DNA from: Streptomyces niger
GTDB lineage: Bacteria > Actinomycetota > Actinomycetes > Streptomycetales > Streptomycetaceae
Reading direction: 5' to 3'
NCBI RefSeq assembly: GCF_000718305.1
Contig: NZ_JOFQ01000001.1
Coordinates: 558,001 to 622,000 of the forward strand
DNA: 64,000 bases
Both the position numbers and the translations under genes were made by a program. Position 1 is the first letter of the stretch, and each line of letters begins with the position of its first letter. A model generated the notes under the pieces. It worked only from the letters and a program-made list of their open reading frames with translations, was not told where the DNA came from and did no database searches. Positions 49,151 through 57,128 of this stretch are shown piece after piece.

Positions 49151-50091
49151 CCGGCGTGTTCTTCGAAACCGGCAGCCTCTTCAGCGGCCCGGAACCCGAC
49201 CCGGCCGGCGACGCCGGCCACCCCGACCCGCCCGCACGCATGGGCTTCTTCACCGACACCTCCGTCTGCATCGGCTGCAAGGCCTGCGAGGTGGCGTGCA
49301 AGGAGTGGAACGCGATCCCCGAGGACGGGCTGTCGCTCACCGGCATGTCGTACGACAACTCCCAGGGCCTGGGCGCCTCCACCTGGCGGCACGTGGCGTT
49401 CATCGAGCAGTCCGCACCGCGCCGGGTCCCGGCGGAACCGCCCGCGCCGGACGGACGTACGCAACTCCCACTCGCCGAGGAGGACCCGCAACAGCCCGCC
49501 GGGGACATCCGCTGGCTGATGTCCTCCGACGTCTGCAAGCACTGCACGCACGCCGCCTGCCTGGACGTCTGCCCCACCGGCTCGCTCTTCCGCACCGAGT
49601 ACGGCACGGTCGTCGTGCAGGAGGACATCTGCAACGGCTGCGGCTACTGCGTACCGGCCTGCCCGTACGGCGTGATCGAACAGCGCAAGGACGACGGCCG
49701 CGCCTTCAAGTGCACGATGTGTTACGACCGGCTCGGCGCCGGGCAGGAACCGGCCTGCGCCAAGGCCTGCCCCACCGACTCCATCCAGTTCGGCCCGCTG
49801 GACGAACTGCGCGAACGCGCCGCCCTGCGCGTCGACCAGCTCCAGGAGGCCGGCGTACCCGAAGCCCGGCTCTACGGGCACGACCCGGAGGACGGTGTCG
49901 GCGGCGACGGCGCGTTCTTCCTCCTCCTGGACGAACCCGAGGTCTACGGGCTGCCGCCGGACCCGGTCGTCACCACCCGCGACCTGCCCGCGATGTGGAA
50001 GCACGCGGGCGCGGCGGCCCTGTCGGTGGCGGCGGGCGCGGTGACCTCCTTCGTGCTCCCCGCGCTCCTGCGACGGAAGGGACGGCGATGA
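49147..50091 (+). CDS. Formate dehydrogenase iron-sulfur (beta) subunit
   Basis: 314 residues, ATG 49147 in ATGA overlap. Four Cys clusters of the DMSO reductase beta-subunit type: VCIGCKACEVACKEWN, VCKHCTHAACLDVCPTG, ICNGCGYCVPACPYG and CTMCYDRL with ACAKACPTDS, enough for four 4Fe-4S centres. A hydrophobic helix near the C-terminus (AALSVAAGAVTSFVLPALL) could anchor it in the membrane as in FdnH/FdoH. It passes electrons from the alpha subunit to the membrane subunit. Overlaps the next gene by 4 nt. Confidence 0.92.
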   Translation: MTGVFFETGSLFSGPEPDPAGDAGHPDPPARMGFFTDTSVCIGCKACEVACKEWNAIPEDGLSLTGMSYDNSQGLGASTWRHVAFIEQSAPRRVPAEPPAPDGRTQLPLAEEDPQQPAGDIRWLMSSDVCKHCTHAACLDVCPTGSLFRTEYGTVVVQEDICNGCGYCVPACPYGVIEQRKDDGRAFKCTMCYDRLGAGQEPACAKACPTDSIQFGPLDELRERAALRVDQLQEAGVPEARLYGHDPEDGVGGDGAFFLLLDEPEVYGLPPDPVVTTRDLPAMWKHAGAAALSVAAGAVTSFVLPALLRRKGRR

Positions 50092-51104
50092 GCGGGACGA
50101 CGACCGGCATCCAGGGGAAGGGCCGCAAGGGGCGCCGCGGCAAGGGCGAGGAACTGATGGTGCCGCGCGCGGAGTTCGACTCGTACTACGGCCGCCCCGT
50201 CATCAAGGCGCCGTCCTGGAAGGACCGGGACATCGCCGGGTACTTCTTCACCGGCGGCCTCGCCGGCGCCGGCTCGGTGCTGGCCGCGGGCGCCCAGCTG
50301 ACCGGCCGCCCCACGATGGCGAAGGCCCTGAAGATCTCCTCCCTCGCGGCGATCTCCCTCTCCACGGCCGCCCTGATCAACGACCTGGGCCGCCCCTCCC
50401 GCTTCGCCAACATGCTCCGCGTCTGCAAGCCGACCTCTCCGATGAGCGTCGGCTCCTGGCTGCTGGCGGGGTACGGGCCGATGGCGGGTGCCGCGGCCGC
50501 GAGCGCGGTGACCGGGTGGCTGCCGCGCGCCGGAGCCGCCGCGACCGGCGCGGCCGCGGTGCTCGGCCCTGCCGTCACCACGTACACCGCGGTGCTCGCT
50601 GCCGACACGGCGGTGCCCGCCTGGCACGGCGCACACCGCGAACTCCCGTACCTCTTCGCCGCCTCCGCGACCGCCGCCGCCGCCGGCATGGCCCTGGTGG
50701 TCTCCCCCACCCGGGAGACCGGCCCCGCACGGTGCGCGGCGGTACTGGCAGCGGCGGCGGACAAGGCAGCCGCCTCGGCCGCCGAGCGGCGGCTCGGCAT
50801 GGTCGCCGAGACCTACCGCTCGGGCAAGGCCGGCAAGCTGATGCGCTGCGCCCAGGCGCTCACCGTGGCGGGCGCGGCGACCGCCGGCCTGCTCGGCGGC
50901 CGCAGCCGCCCGGCCGCCGTCGCGGGCGGCCTCGCCCTGCTCACCGGCTCCGCCCTCACCCGCTTCGGCGTCTTCCACGCCGGCATGGCCTCGGCGGAGG
51001 ACCCGAAGTACACGGTGGAGCCCCAACGGGAACGCCGCGGAGAACGGGCGGCGGAGACCGGAAGCAGGGGCCGCAGCCACACCCGCCCCCACTCCCACAG
51101 CTAA
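50088..51104 (+). CDS. NrfD/PsrC-type membrane subunit of formate dehydrogenase
   Basis: 338 residues, ATG 50088 in ATGA overlap. About eight hydrophobic helices; NrfD-family segments DLGRPSRFANMLRVCKPTSP then MSVGSWLLAG, and AVPAWHGAHRELPYLFAAS. The N-terminal ~45 residues and the His/Arg-rich C-terminus are cytoplasmic. NrfD proteins exchange electrons with menaquinone and have no heme, so this FDH uses an NrfD anchor and not the cytochrome b of FdnI. The stop overlaps the stop of the convergent amidohydrolase (CTAA). Confidence 0.85.
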   Translation: MSGTTTGIQGKGRKGRRGKGEELMVPRAEFDSYYGRPVIKAPSWKDRDIAGYFFTGGLAGAGSVLAAGAQLTGRPTMAKALKISSLAAISLSTAALINDLGRPSRFANMLRVCKPTSPMSVGSWLLAGYGPMAGAAAASAVTGWLPRAGAAATGAAAVLGPAVTTYTAVLAADTAVPAWHGAHRELPYLFAASATAAAAGMALVVSPTRETGPARCAAVLAAAADKAAASAAERRLGMVAETYRSGKAGKLMRCAQALTVAGAATAGLLGGRSRPAAVAGGLALLTGSALTRFGVFHAGMASAEDPKYTVEPQRERRGERAAETGSRGRSHTRPHSHS

Positions 51105-52084
51105 AGCTCGACGCCGTACAACGATGCCGCGTTGACCGAGGAGAACCGTCGACGTTCCGCGTCGGACGAGAAATGGCTCAGAAAGGCATCGATGTCCTCT
51201 CCGGCCGGCCGTTGGAAGGGGTAATCGGTCGAGAAGAGCAGACGGTCGACAGAGGTGACGGCCAGGGCATGCCGCAGGAGTGCCGGGTTCAGCATGCCGG
51301 AGGCGGTGAAGTAGAAGTTCGACCGAATGCATTCCAGAACCGAGCGCCGCAACCCGGCGACACGGGAAAGGCTGTCGGCTCGGTCCAGCCAGAACAGCAG
51401 CGTCTCCCCCCAGTGGCCGAGCACGACCTGGAGCCCGGGATGACGGTCGAACGTCCCTCGCAGGATCAGCCGCAGTGCCGCTGTCGCGGCGTCCAGGTGC
51501 CACCCCCACCCGTAGGTGGCGAGGGCGAGTTCCGTCCTGGGGTCGAATCCGCGGTAGGAAGCGTCACGGACGGCCGCCGAGGGCAGCTGCGGGTGGATGA
51601 ACACCGGCTGGCCGAGTTCCGCCGCGGCGGTGAAGAAGTCGTCATAGACGGGATCGTCGAGGAACAGGTCTCCCGACCGGCCGTAAATCATGGTGCCTAC
51701 GTGCCCCATCCTTGCGGCCCTTTCCAGCTCGTCCGCAACATCCTTAGGGGACGACATGGGCAGGGTGGACAAGGCACGGAAACGGCCCGGATGCCGGGCG
51801 ACGGCTGCCGCGGCCATGTCATTCGCGGCGCGGCTCAGCGGCACAGCCTCGCCGGGCGGCAACGGCTGTGTTCCCGGCGGCGTCAGGGCGAGGACCGACA
51901 GGTCGATGCCTTGAGCGTCCATGGCTGCGACGCGGCCGGCCCCCAGGTCCTCCAAGCATTGCTGATGGTCACCCGTCTCGTTGAGGAGAAGGCTCTCGTC
52001 GGGACGGTGCGCGGCGCGAAGTGCGGACGTCAGTTCCGGCATCATCCAGTGTTCTTCGACAGCGATGAGAGGAGCGGTCCTCAT
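51101..52084 (-). CDS. Amidohydrolase-2 family protein (gamma-resorcylate decarboxylase-like)
   Basis: 327 residues, start at 52084. The front motif is AVEEHWMMPE; acidic-x-His in place of His-x-His marks the decarboxylase subgroup (gamma-resorcylate, 5-carboxyvanillate decarboxylases). Other metal sites: VFIHPQLPS, VVLGHWGETLLFWLDR and FSTDYPFQRPAGED. A metal-dependent non-oxidative decarboxylation of an aromatic acid is likely, hydrolysis of a lactone is an alternative. Codon bias is somewhat looser than in the neighbouring FDH genes. Same direction as the SDR 150 bp upstream. Confidence 0.82.
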   Translation of the reverse strand: MRTAPLIAVEEHWMMPELTSALRAAHRPDESLLLNETGDHQQCLEDLGAGRVAAMDAQGIDLSVLALTPPGTQPLPPGEAVPLSRAANDMAAAAVARHPGRFRALSTLPMSSPKDVADELERAARMGHVGTMIYGRSGDLFLDDPVYDDFFTAAAELGQPVFIHPQLPSAAVRDASYRGFDPRTELALATYGWGWHLDAATAALRLILRGTFDRHPGLQVVLGHWGETLLFWLDRADSLSRVAGLRRSVLECIRSNFYFTASGMLNPALLRHALAVTSVDRLLFSTDYPFQRPAGEDIDAFLSHFSSDAERRRFSSVNAASLYGVEL

Positions 52085-52133
52085 CTGTGTGCGGTCTCCT
52101 GAAGGGTCGCCACCGCACGCATCCGAGGCGGCG

Positions 52134-52171
52134 AGTGGCTATGAGAGCGGCCAGTGGCTATGAGGGCGGCG
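52134..52171. repeat. 19-bp direct repeat
   Basis: AGTGGCTATGAGAGCGGCC is followed directly by AGTGGCTATGAGGGCGGCG (two mismatches). It lies between the amidohydrolase start and the SDR stop; no function seen. Confidence 0.75.
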
Positions 52172-52235
52172 CGCGGGCCGGAGCGGGTCGCGTGGTGACG
52201 CCGCCGACAGCGCCGCGCGTACGGTTCGGCAGGGC

Positions 52236-52952
52236 TCACCAGGGGACGGTCCGGCCCGAGCGGTCCAAATACTCCAGGCCGGGCGTGCCCAGCTTGGCCA
52301 GCAGGACATCCACCAGTAGCGGGACGCTCTCCTCGACGGTGTACGGTGCGTCCGGTCCCCCGAGTGCGGTGCGTATCCAGCCCGGCGCCAGGAGGACGAA
52401 GCCGCGCTGCGTCGCGGCCTGCCGGACCGCGAAGCTGCGCATGAACATGTTCAGGGCCGCCTTGCTTCCCCGGTAGACCTCGCGTCCCCCCTTCGTGTTG
52501 TGCGTGATGCTGCCTTGCCCGGACGACATCACTCCGATGAGTCCGGTGGCGGTGACAAGGTCTTCGAGCGCTTCGATGACGCGCATGGGGCTGAGTGCGT
52601 TGGTGACCATCACCTCGACGAAGTCGGCTGTCGGTACCGCGCCGATCGGTGCCGACTCGTTGTTCGTGGTGCCTGCGTTGACGAAGAGCAGGTCGAGCCG
52701 GTGCCGCGCGAGGCGTTCGTGCAGGGGTGCCAGCTGGTCGGGCTCGTTGATGTCGAGATGTTCGATGGTGACGCGTCCGTCGGCCCGGTCCGCGAGATCG
52801 TGCAGGGGCGTGCGGGCCGTGGTGTCGCGGACCGTGCCGATGACGCTCCAGCCCCGGTCGAGGAATTCGGCCGCCATCGCGTGGCCGAGGCCGCGCGAGG
52901 CACCGATGATGAGAGCGGTCGGCCTGCTCTGCCCGGTGTCAGTCGATGACAT
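52236..52952 (-). CDS. SDR family oxidoreductase (short, C-factor-like)
   Basis: 238 residues, ATG 52952. Motif ALIIGASRGLGHAMAAEFLD (residues 13-32), LLFVNAGTTNNESAPIG, the active serine region VMSSGQGSITHNT and YRGSKAALNMFMRSFA (YxxxK). The closing part is RTALGGPDAPYTVEESVPLL. NAD(P)-dependent reduction or oxidation of a small carbonyl compound. Divergent from the tandem AsnC regulator (188 bp apart) and followed by the amidohydrolase; the three probably form one regulated locus. Confidence 0.85.
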   Translation of the reverse strand: MSSTDTGQSRPTALIIGASRGLGHAMAAEFLDRGWSVIGTVRDTTARTPLHDLADRADGRVTIEHLDINEPDQLAPLHERLARHRLDLLFVNAGTTNNESAPIGAVPTADFVEVMVTNALSPMRVIEALEDLVTATGLIGVMSSGQGSITHNTKGGREVYRGSKAALNMFMRSFAVRQAATQRGFVLLAPGWIRTALGGPDAPYTVEESVPLLVDVLLAKLGTPGLEYLDRSGRTVPW

Positions 52953-53127
52953 CCAGCGTCATCTCCGTTCTGTACGTGGTGAGTTCTGGTGAGTTCTTCG
53001 TGTGTGTCACCGGGACCCGAGGGCGGTGTCGGTCGGTGATGCCGTGCCGGCTCTGCAGCCGTGCGAGCCGTATGTGGCGAGTGTGTCCGCCGCGGCGTCG
53101 CCGGAGCGAGCCGAAGGGGCCTGTCCG

Positions 53128-53133
53128 TAGGAT
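53128..53133 (+). promoter_or_regulatory. -10 element of a probable leaderless transcript
   Basis: TAGGAT ends 7 nt before the ATG at 53141, so transcription would start at or next to the A of the start codon. No ribosome binding site is present in front of this ATG. No good -35 was recognised. Confidence 0.45.
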
Positions 53134-53140
53134 TCCCCTC

Positions 53141-54220
53141 ATGCCAGGTGCATCCATGTCCGAATCCCTCACCGTGCAGCCGGACGATGTGCGAATCATT
53201 CGCGCACTGCAGATCGCTCCGCGGGCTTCCTTCGCCTCGATGGCGGTCGCGCTCGGTCTCACGGAAAGCGCCGTGAACCGCCGGTACCGGCGTCTGCGCG
53301 CCGAGGGCGTCATCCGCGTCGCCGGTATGGTCAACCCGGGGGCGCTGGGACAGAGCAGGTGGCTGGTGCGGCTCCGCTGCCGTCCCGGCAGCGTCGCAGC
53401 GATCGCCGACGCGCTGGCCAAGCGCGACGATGTCAACTGGGTCGCCCTGGGCGCTGCGGGCTGCGAAGTCACCTGCGCGATCCAGTCACGGACGCGGGAA
53501 CAGCGCGAGAACCTGCTCGGTCAACGGCTTCCGCGTACCGCGGCGGTGCTCGACATCAACGCCTACGCTGTACTCCGACAGTTCGTGGGAGGGCGCGGCC
53601 ACTACTGGACCGCCCTCCAAGGCGTGCTGTCCCCGGAGGAGGAGGCCATGCTCGGGAGCGACGGTCCGCCGTTCACCGAATCCCCCGTGGTCGCTCGCGA
53701 TCCCGTACACCTCACCACTGAGGATGAGAAGATCCTCGGCGCGCTCGCCGCGGACGGTCGCGCCAGTCTCGTCGACCTCGCCGCAGCGGCGGATTCCACT
53801 CCGGGGCGGGTGTCACGTCGTCTCAGCGCCTTGCTCCGGCGCCGCGTCGTCCACATCGATGTCGAGATCGCCGCAGTCGCTCTGGGGTATCGCGCTCGGG
53901 CCAACCTGTGGCTGCGCGTGCACCCGTCGGCGGTGAAGTCGGTCGGGCGCACACTTGCGCAGGAGCCCGAGATCGCCTTCGCCGCGGCGATCTCGGGGCC
54001 CTGCAACGTCCACGCGGTCGCGCACTGCCGGGACCTCGATGAGCTGTTCGAGTTCACGTCCGATCGCATCGGTTCCTTGGCCGGCCTGGAGAGTATGGAG
54101 ATCTCGCCTGTGCTGCAGCACGTCAAGCAGGCCGGCACGCTGCTGTCCGGCGATCGCCTCGTCGAGCCGTCTACAGCGCCCGGAGTTCGTCGAGCAGGTT
54201 CTTCTGGGCCCAGTCGATGA
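53141..54220 (+). CDS. Lrp/AsnC family regulator with two DNA-binding modules
   Basis: 359 residues from ATG 53141 (ATG 53156 also possible). First HTH about residues 15-60 (IIRALQIAPRASFASMAVAL, TESAVNRRYRRLRAEGVI), then a RAM-like ligand domain. Second HTH about 195-240 (ILGALAADGRASLVDLAAAA, DSTPGRVSRRLSALLRRRVV), then a second RAM-like domain to ~340. Double AsnC proteins occur in actinobacteria and act as one chain in place of a dimer. It probably controls the divergent SDR and amidohydrolase. The 3' end overlaps the convergent LLM gene by 50 nt. Confidence 0.83.
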   Translation: MPGASMSESLTVQPDDVRIIRALQIAPRASFASMAVALGLTESAVNRRYRRLRAEGVIRVAGMVNPGALGQSRWLVRLRCRPGSVAAIADALAKRDDVNWVALGAAGCEVTCAIQSRTREQRENLLGQRLPRTAAVLDINAYAVLRQFVGGRGHYWTALQGVLSPEEEAMLGSDGPPFTESPVVARDPVHLTTEDEKILGALAADGRASLVDLAAAADSTPGRVSRRLSALLRRRVVHIDVEIAAVALGYRARANLWLRVHPSAVKSVGRTLAQEPEIAFAAAISGPCNVHAVAHCRDLDELFEFTSDRIGSLAGLESMEISPVLQHVKQAGTLLSGDRLVEPSTAPGVRRAGSSGPSR

Positions 54221-55136
54221 ACGGTTCCTGCTGGTCGCCGCCGATCTGGACGAGGGCGATCTCGGTGAAGCCGGCGTCCGCGTACGGCTTGACCGCCTTC
54301 ACGAACGTCTCGACGTCGTCCCCGCACGGGATCGCCTCGGCGATGTCCTCCTTGCGGATGTACTGCGTGGCGCCGCTGAAGCCGGACGGCCCCGGCAGCT
54401 CGGAGTTGACCGGCCAGCCGCCGAGCATCCAGCGGAACTGGTCGTGCGCCCGGGCGATCGCCGCGTCCCGGTCGGTGTCGTAGCAGACCGGGATCTGTCC
54501 GACGCGCGGCTTGCCCTTGCCGCCGTGCTCGTCGAACTTCCGCAGCAGCTCGCTCTTCGGCTCGGTGGCGATCACCAGGTCGCCGAGGCGGCCCGCGATC
54601 GCGCAGGAGCGGCCGCCGGACACCGCGACGCCGATCTCCGGCAGCTTCTCCGGCAGATCCCACAGCATGGCCTGGTCCACGTCGAAGTACTCGCCGTGGT
54701 ACGTCACCTCGTCACCGGAGAACAGCGCCCGAATGATCTCGATGGCCTCCTCCAGCTTCTCCAGCCGGACCGGTGCCGTGGGCCAGCCCTGCCCGACGAC
54801 GTGCTCGTTGAGGCTCTCGCCCGAGCCGAGGCCGAGCCGGAACCGGCCCTCCGCGAGCAGCTGCATCGTCGCGGCCTTCTGGGCGACGACCGCGGGGTGG
54901 TACCGGGTCGTGGGGCAGGTCACGTACGTCATCAGGGGAATGCGGGAGGTGGCCTGCGCCGCGGCGCCCAGGACGCTCCAGGCGTACGGAGCGTGGCCCT
55001 GGGATTCCAGCCAGGGGAAGTAATGGTCCGAGGTGACCGAGAAATCAAAACCGGCTCGTTCGGCCATGACCACATGGTCGACAAGTTCGCGCGGGCCCGC
55101 CTGCTCGGTCATCATCGTGTAACCGATGTCCACCAT
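54171..55136 (-). CDS. F420-type LLM class oxidoreductase (FGD-like)
   Basis: 321 residues. ATG 55136 is preferred to GTG 55142 because AAGGTGAG is then 5 nt away. Luciferase-like monooxygenase barrel: IGYTMMTEQAGPRELVDHVV, FSVTSDHYFPWLESQGHAPY, TSRIPLMTYVTCPTTRYHPA, FRLGLGSGESLNEHVVGQGW and VSGGRSCAIAGRLGDLVIAT. These match the TIGR03557-type F420-dependent group near glucose-6-phosphate dehydrogenase (FGD). It probably transfers hydride to or from cofactor F420 in the cytosol. Substrate unknown. Confidence 0.87.
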   Translation of the reverse strand: MVDIGYTMMTEQAGPRELVDHVVMAERAGFDFSVTSDHYFPWLESQGHAPYAWSVLGAAAQATSRIPLMTYVTCPTTRYHPAVVAQKAATMQLLAEGRFRLGLGSGESLNEHVVGQGWPTAPVRLEKLEEAIEIIRALFSGDEVTYHGEYFDVDQAMLWDLPEKLPEIGVAVSGGRSCAIAGRLGDLVIATEPKSELLRKFDEHGGKGKPRVGQIPVCYDTDRDAAIARAHDQFRWMLGGWPVNSELPGPSGFSGATQYIRKEDIAEAIPCGDDVETFVKAVKPYADAGFTEIALVQIGGDQQEPFIDWAQKNLLDELRAL

Positions 55137-55275
55137 CGTCACTCACCTTTTCGCCTTCGGTCCGGTTGCGGAAATACCTCCGCGGTTCTCATTCATCGAA
55201 CCGGGTACACGCTCCGTTGATGCGTATTACCGATCGATCGCAACCCTCGCGTCCCCCGAATGGCGGCGGTGATTC

Positions 55276-56232
55276 ATGGTGAAGCGAAAGGATTCCGACG
55301 GCCGTACCCGAGTGACCGTTGTCGTGGCACTCGCGGCGAATCTCCTCATCGCGCTCGCAAAGGCCGTCGGCGGTCTGCTGTCCGCCTCGCCCGCGCTGCT
55401 GTCGGAGGCGGCGCACTCCGTCGCGGACAGTCTGAACGAGCTGTTCCTGCTCGCCGCGCTGCGCCGCAGCCGCCGCCCCGCCGACCGCCGGCACCCCTTC
55501 GGGTACGGCATGGAGCGCTATTTCTGGGCGCTGCTGGCCGCGGTGGGCATTTTCGTGATGGGCGGCTGCTTCTCCTTCTTCCAGGGGGTCGACGCGCTGC
55601 GCGAGGGTTCGCACGAGTCGCCGAGCGGCTATACGGCCGGGCTGATCGTGCTGGGCGTAGCGTTCGTCGCGGAGGGCAGTTCGCTGGTCCGTGCGGTGTA
55701 TCAGCTGCGGGTGCAGAAGGCCGGGGAGAGCGATCCGGCGCTGCGTACGGTGCTCGCGGAGGACGGTGCGGCGGTGCTGGGCGTGCTGCTGGCGGCGGGC
55801 GGCATGGTGCTGCATCTGGTGACGGGCGATGCGGTGTGGGAGGCGTCGGCGTCCTTCGCGATCGGGGTGCTGCTGGTGTTCGTGGCGTACCGGCTCGGCA
55901 AGGAGGCCCGGGACCGGCTGATCGGTGAGTCGGTCGCCCCGGAACTGCGGGACAGCATCGAGGAGTTGCTGGTCGGGCAGCCGGAGGTGGACAACGTCGC
56001 GGAGCTGCTGACGATGCGGCTCGGTGAGGACAGCTGGCTGCTGGCGGCCCGGATCGATCTGGCACCGGGGTTGGACAGCGAGCGCGTGGAACTGGTCTGT
56101 GTGCGGATCAAGCGGGAGGTCGAGCGCACGTGGCCGCAGGCGGATCAGGTCTTCCTCGACATCACGGAGGCTCCGGCGGGCGTCGAGGGTGCTTCGGTGG
56201 CGAGTGATGTCTCGGGGGTCGCGGGCGGTTGA
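55276..56232 (+). CDS. Cation diffusion facilitator family transporter
   Basis: 318 residues, ATG 55276. Six membrane helices. Metal-site residues in ALLSEAAHSVADSLNELFLL (helix 2, HxxxD) and VLAEDGAAVLGVLLAAGG (helix 5, acid-x3 pattern). The cytoplasmic domain runs from about residue 205 to 310 (LVGQPEVDNVAELLTMRLGE). It exports divalent metals such as zinc, iron or manganese in exchange for protons. RHPFGYGMERYFWALLAAVG is the typical CDF loop. A single gene, apparently with its own promoter in the preceding 139 bp. Confidence 0.9.
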   Translation: MVKRKDSDGRTRVTVVVALAANLLIALAKAVGGLLSASPALLSEAAHSVADSLNELFLLAALRRSRRPADRRHPFGYGMERYFWALLAAVGIFVMGGCFSFFQGVDALREGSHESPSGYTAGLIVLGVAFVAEGSSLVRAVYQLRVQKAGESDPALRTVLAEDGAAVLGVLLAAGGMVLHLVTGDAVWEASASFAIGVLLVFVAYRLGKEARDRLIGESVAPELRDSIEELLVGQPEVDNVAELLTMRLGEDSWLLAARIDLAPGLDSERVELVCVRIKREVERTWPQADQVFLDITEAPAGVEGASVASDVSGVAGG

Positions 56233-56344
56233 CCGCCGGTTTCCGTGGCGGCGGGCTACTGCTGTTGCTGCGGGGGCCGTAGTCTCGGGTTGCCTTGACG
56301 TGGTCAGGGCGACCCGTGCGCGTTCCGGCTCAGCGAGGTGGCTC

Positions 56345-56986
56345 TTGCCCGGTCTGTGGGAGTTGGCGTACACCACGGCGGGCGGCGTCGTCGGCGCGGT
56401 GGTGACCACGTACGTCGCGGGGCATCACGAGCGCCGGCAGCTCCGTGCCACCGTCCAGCAGCAGCTCCTCCGCCTGGCGGGGGTGCGGGACGGTCTGGCG
56501 GACGTCGTGCGGCGACCGGGTCGGGCGGGACGTTCCGCTCGGTATCCCGGTGGCCGGCGGCCGCGCGTCTCGGACGAGCTGGGGCTGTCGGTACTGCTGG
56601 CGGACGGCGGTGACGCGGAGCGCGCTGCGCGGGAGGCCGTCGAGGGGCTCGTGGTGGCCGCGCTCTCGGCCGGGGTACCGCGCCGGGTGCTGGATTTCGC
56701 GGGCGGCGGCGAGGAGCGCGCGCTGCAGTGTGAGGTCATCAGGATCGTCGACCACCGTCTCGGGGGTGTACTGGGCGATCCTCTGACGGAGTTGACGGAG
56801 ATGTGCGACGGCTACCGGCAGGCGACCGCCCAGCTGCTGTTGCAGGCGCTGTGGCATCCGTGGCGGAGCAGGTGGCGCAGGGCCGCGCGGATCCGTGCGC
56901 TGCGTGAGCGGGCGGCGGCGTTGCACCGCCGGCAGGTGGCGGCGGTGGCGGTGCTGGCCCGGCCGGAGTTCCTGGACCGGCTCTGA
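56345..56986 (+). CDS. Hypothetical protein with one N-terminal membrane helix
   Basis: 213 residues from TTG 56345, chosen because GAGGTGG lies 4 nt upstream; the larger frame upstream overlaps the CDF gene in another phase. One hydrophobic helix at residues ~5-26 (LAYTTAGGVVGAVVTTYVAG), then an Arg-rich cytoplasmic part with regular helices (AREAVEGLVVAALSAGVPRR, LTELTEMCDGYRQATAQLLL). No family recognised. Start codon and exact N-terminus are uncertain. Confidence 0.55.
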   Translation: MPGLWELAYTTAGGVVGAVVTTYVAGHHERRQLRATVQQQLLRLAGVRDGLADVVRRPGRAGRSARYPGGRRPRVSDELGLSVLLADGGDAERAAREAVEGLVVAALSAGVPRRVLDFAGGGEERALQCEVIRIVDHRLGGVLGDPLTELTEMCDGYRQATAQLLLQALWHPWRSRWRRAARIRALRERAAALHRRQVAAVAVLARPEFLDRL

Positions 56987-57128
56987 GCTGCTCCGCTCGC
57001 CGCTGTGCCGGTCTCCCCTGCCTCCGCGCGCAGGCGCACGCAGGCGAAAAGGTGTGGCCGGGTTGCTCGCTGCTCGATACGGTCGCGGCCATGCTGACCG
57101 AGTGGCTCGACGGGTGAGGAACGTATCC

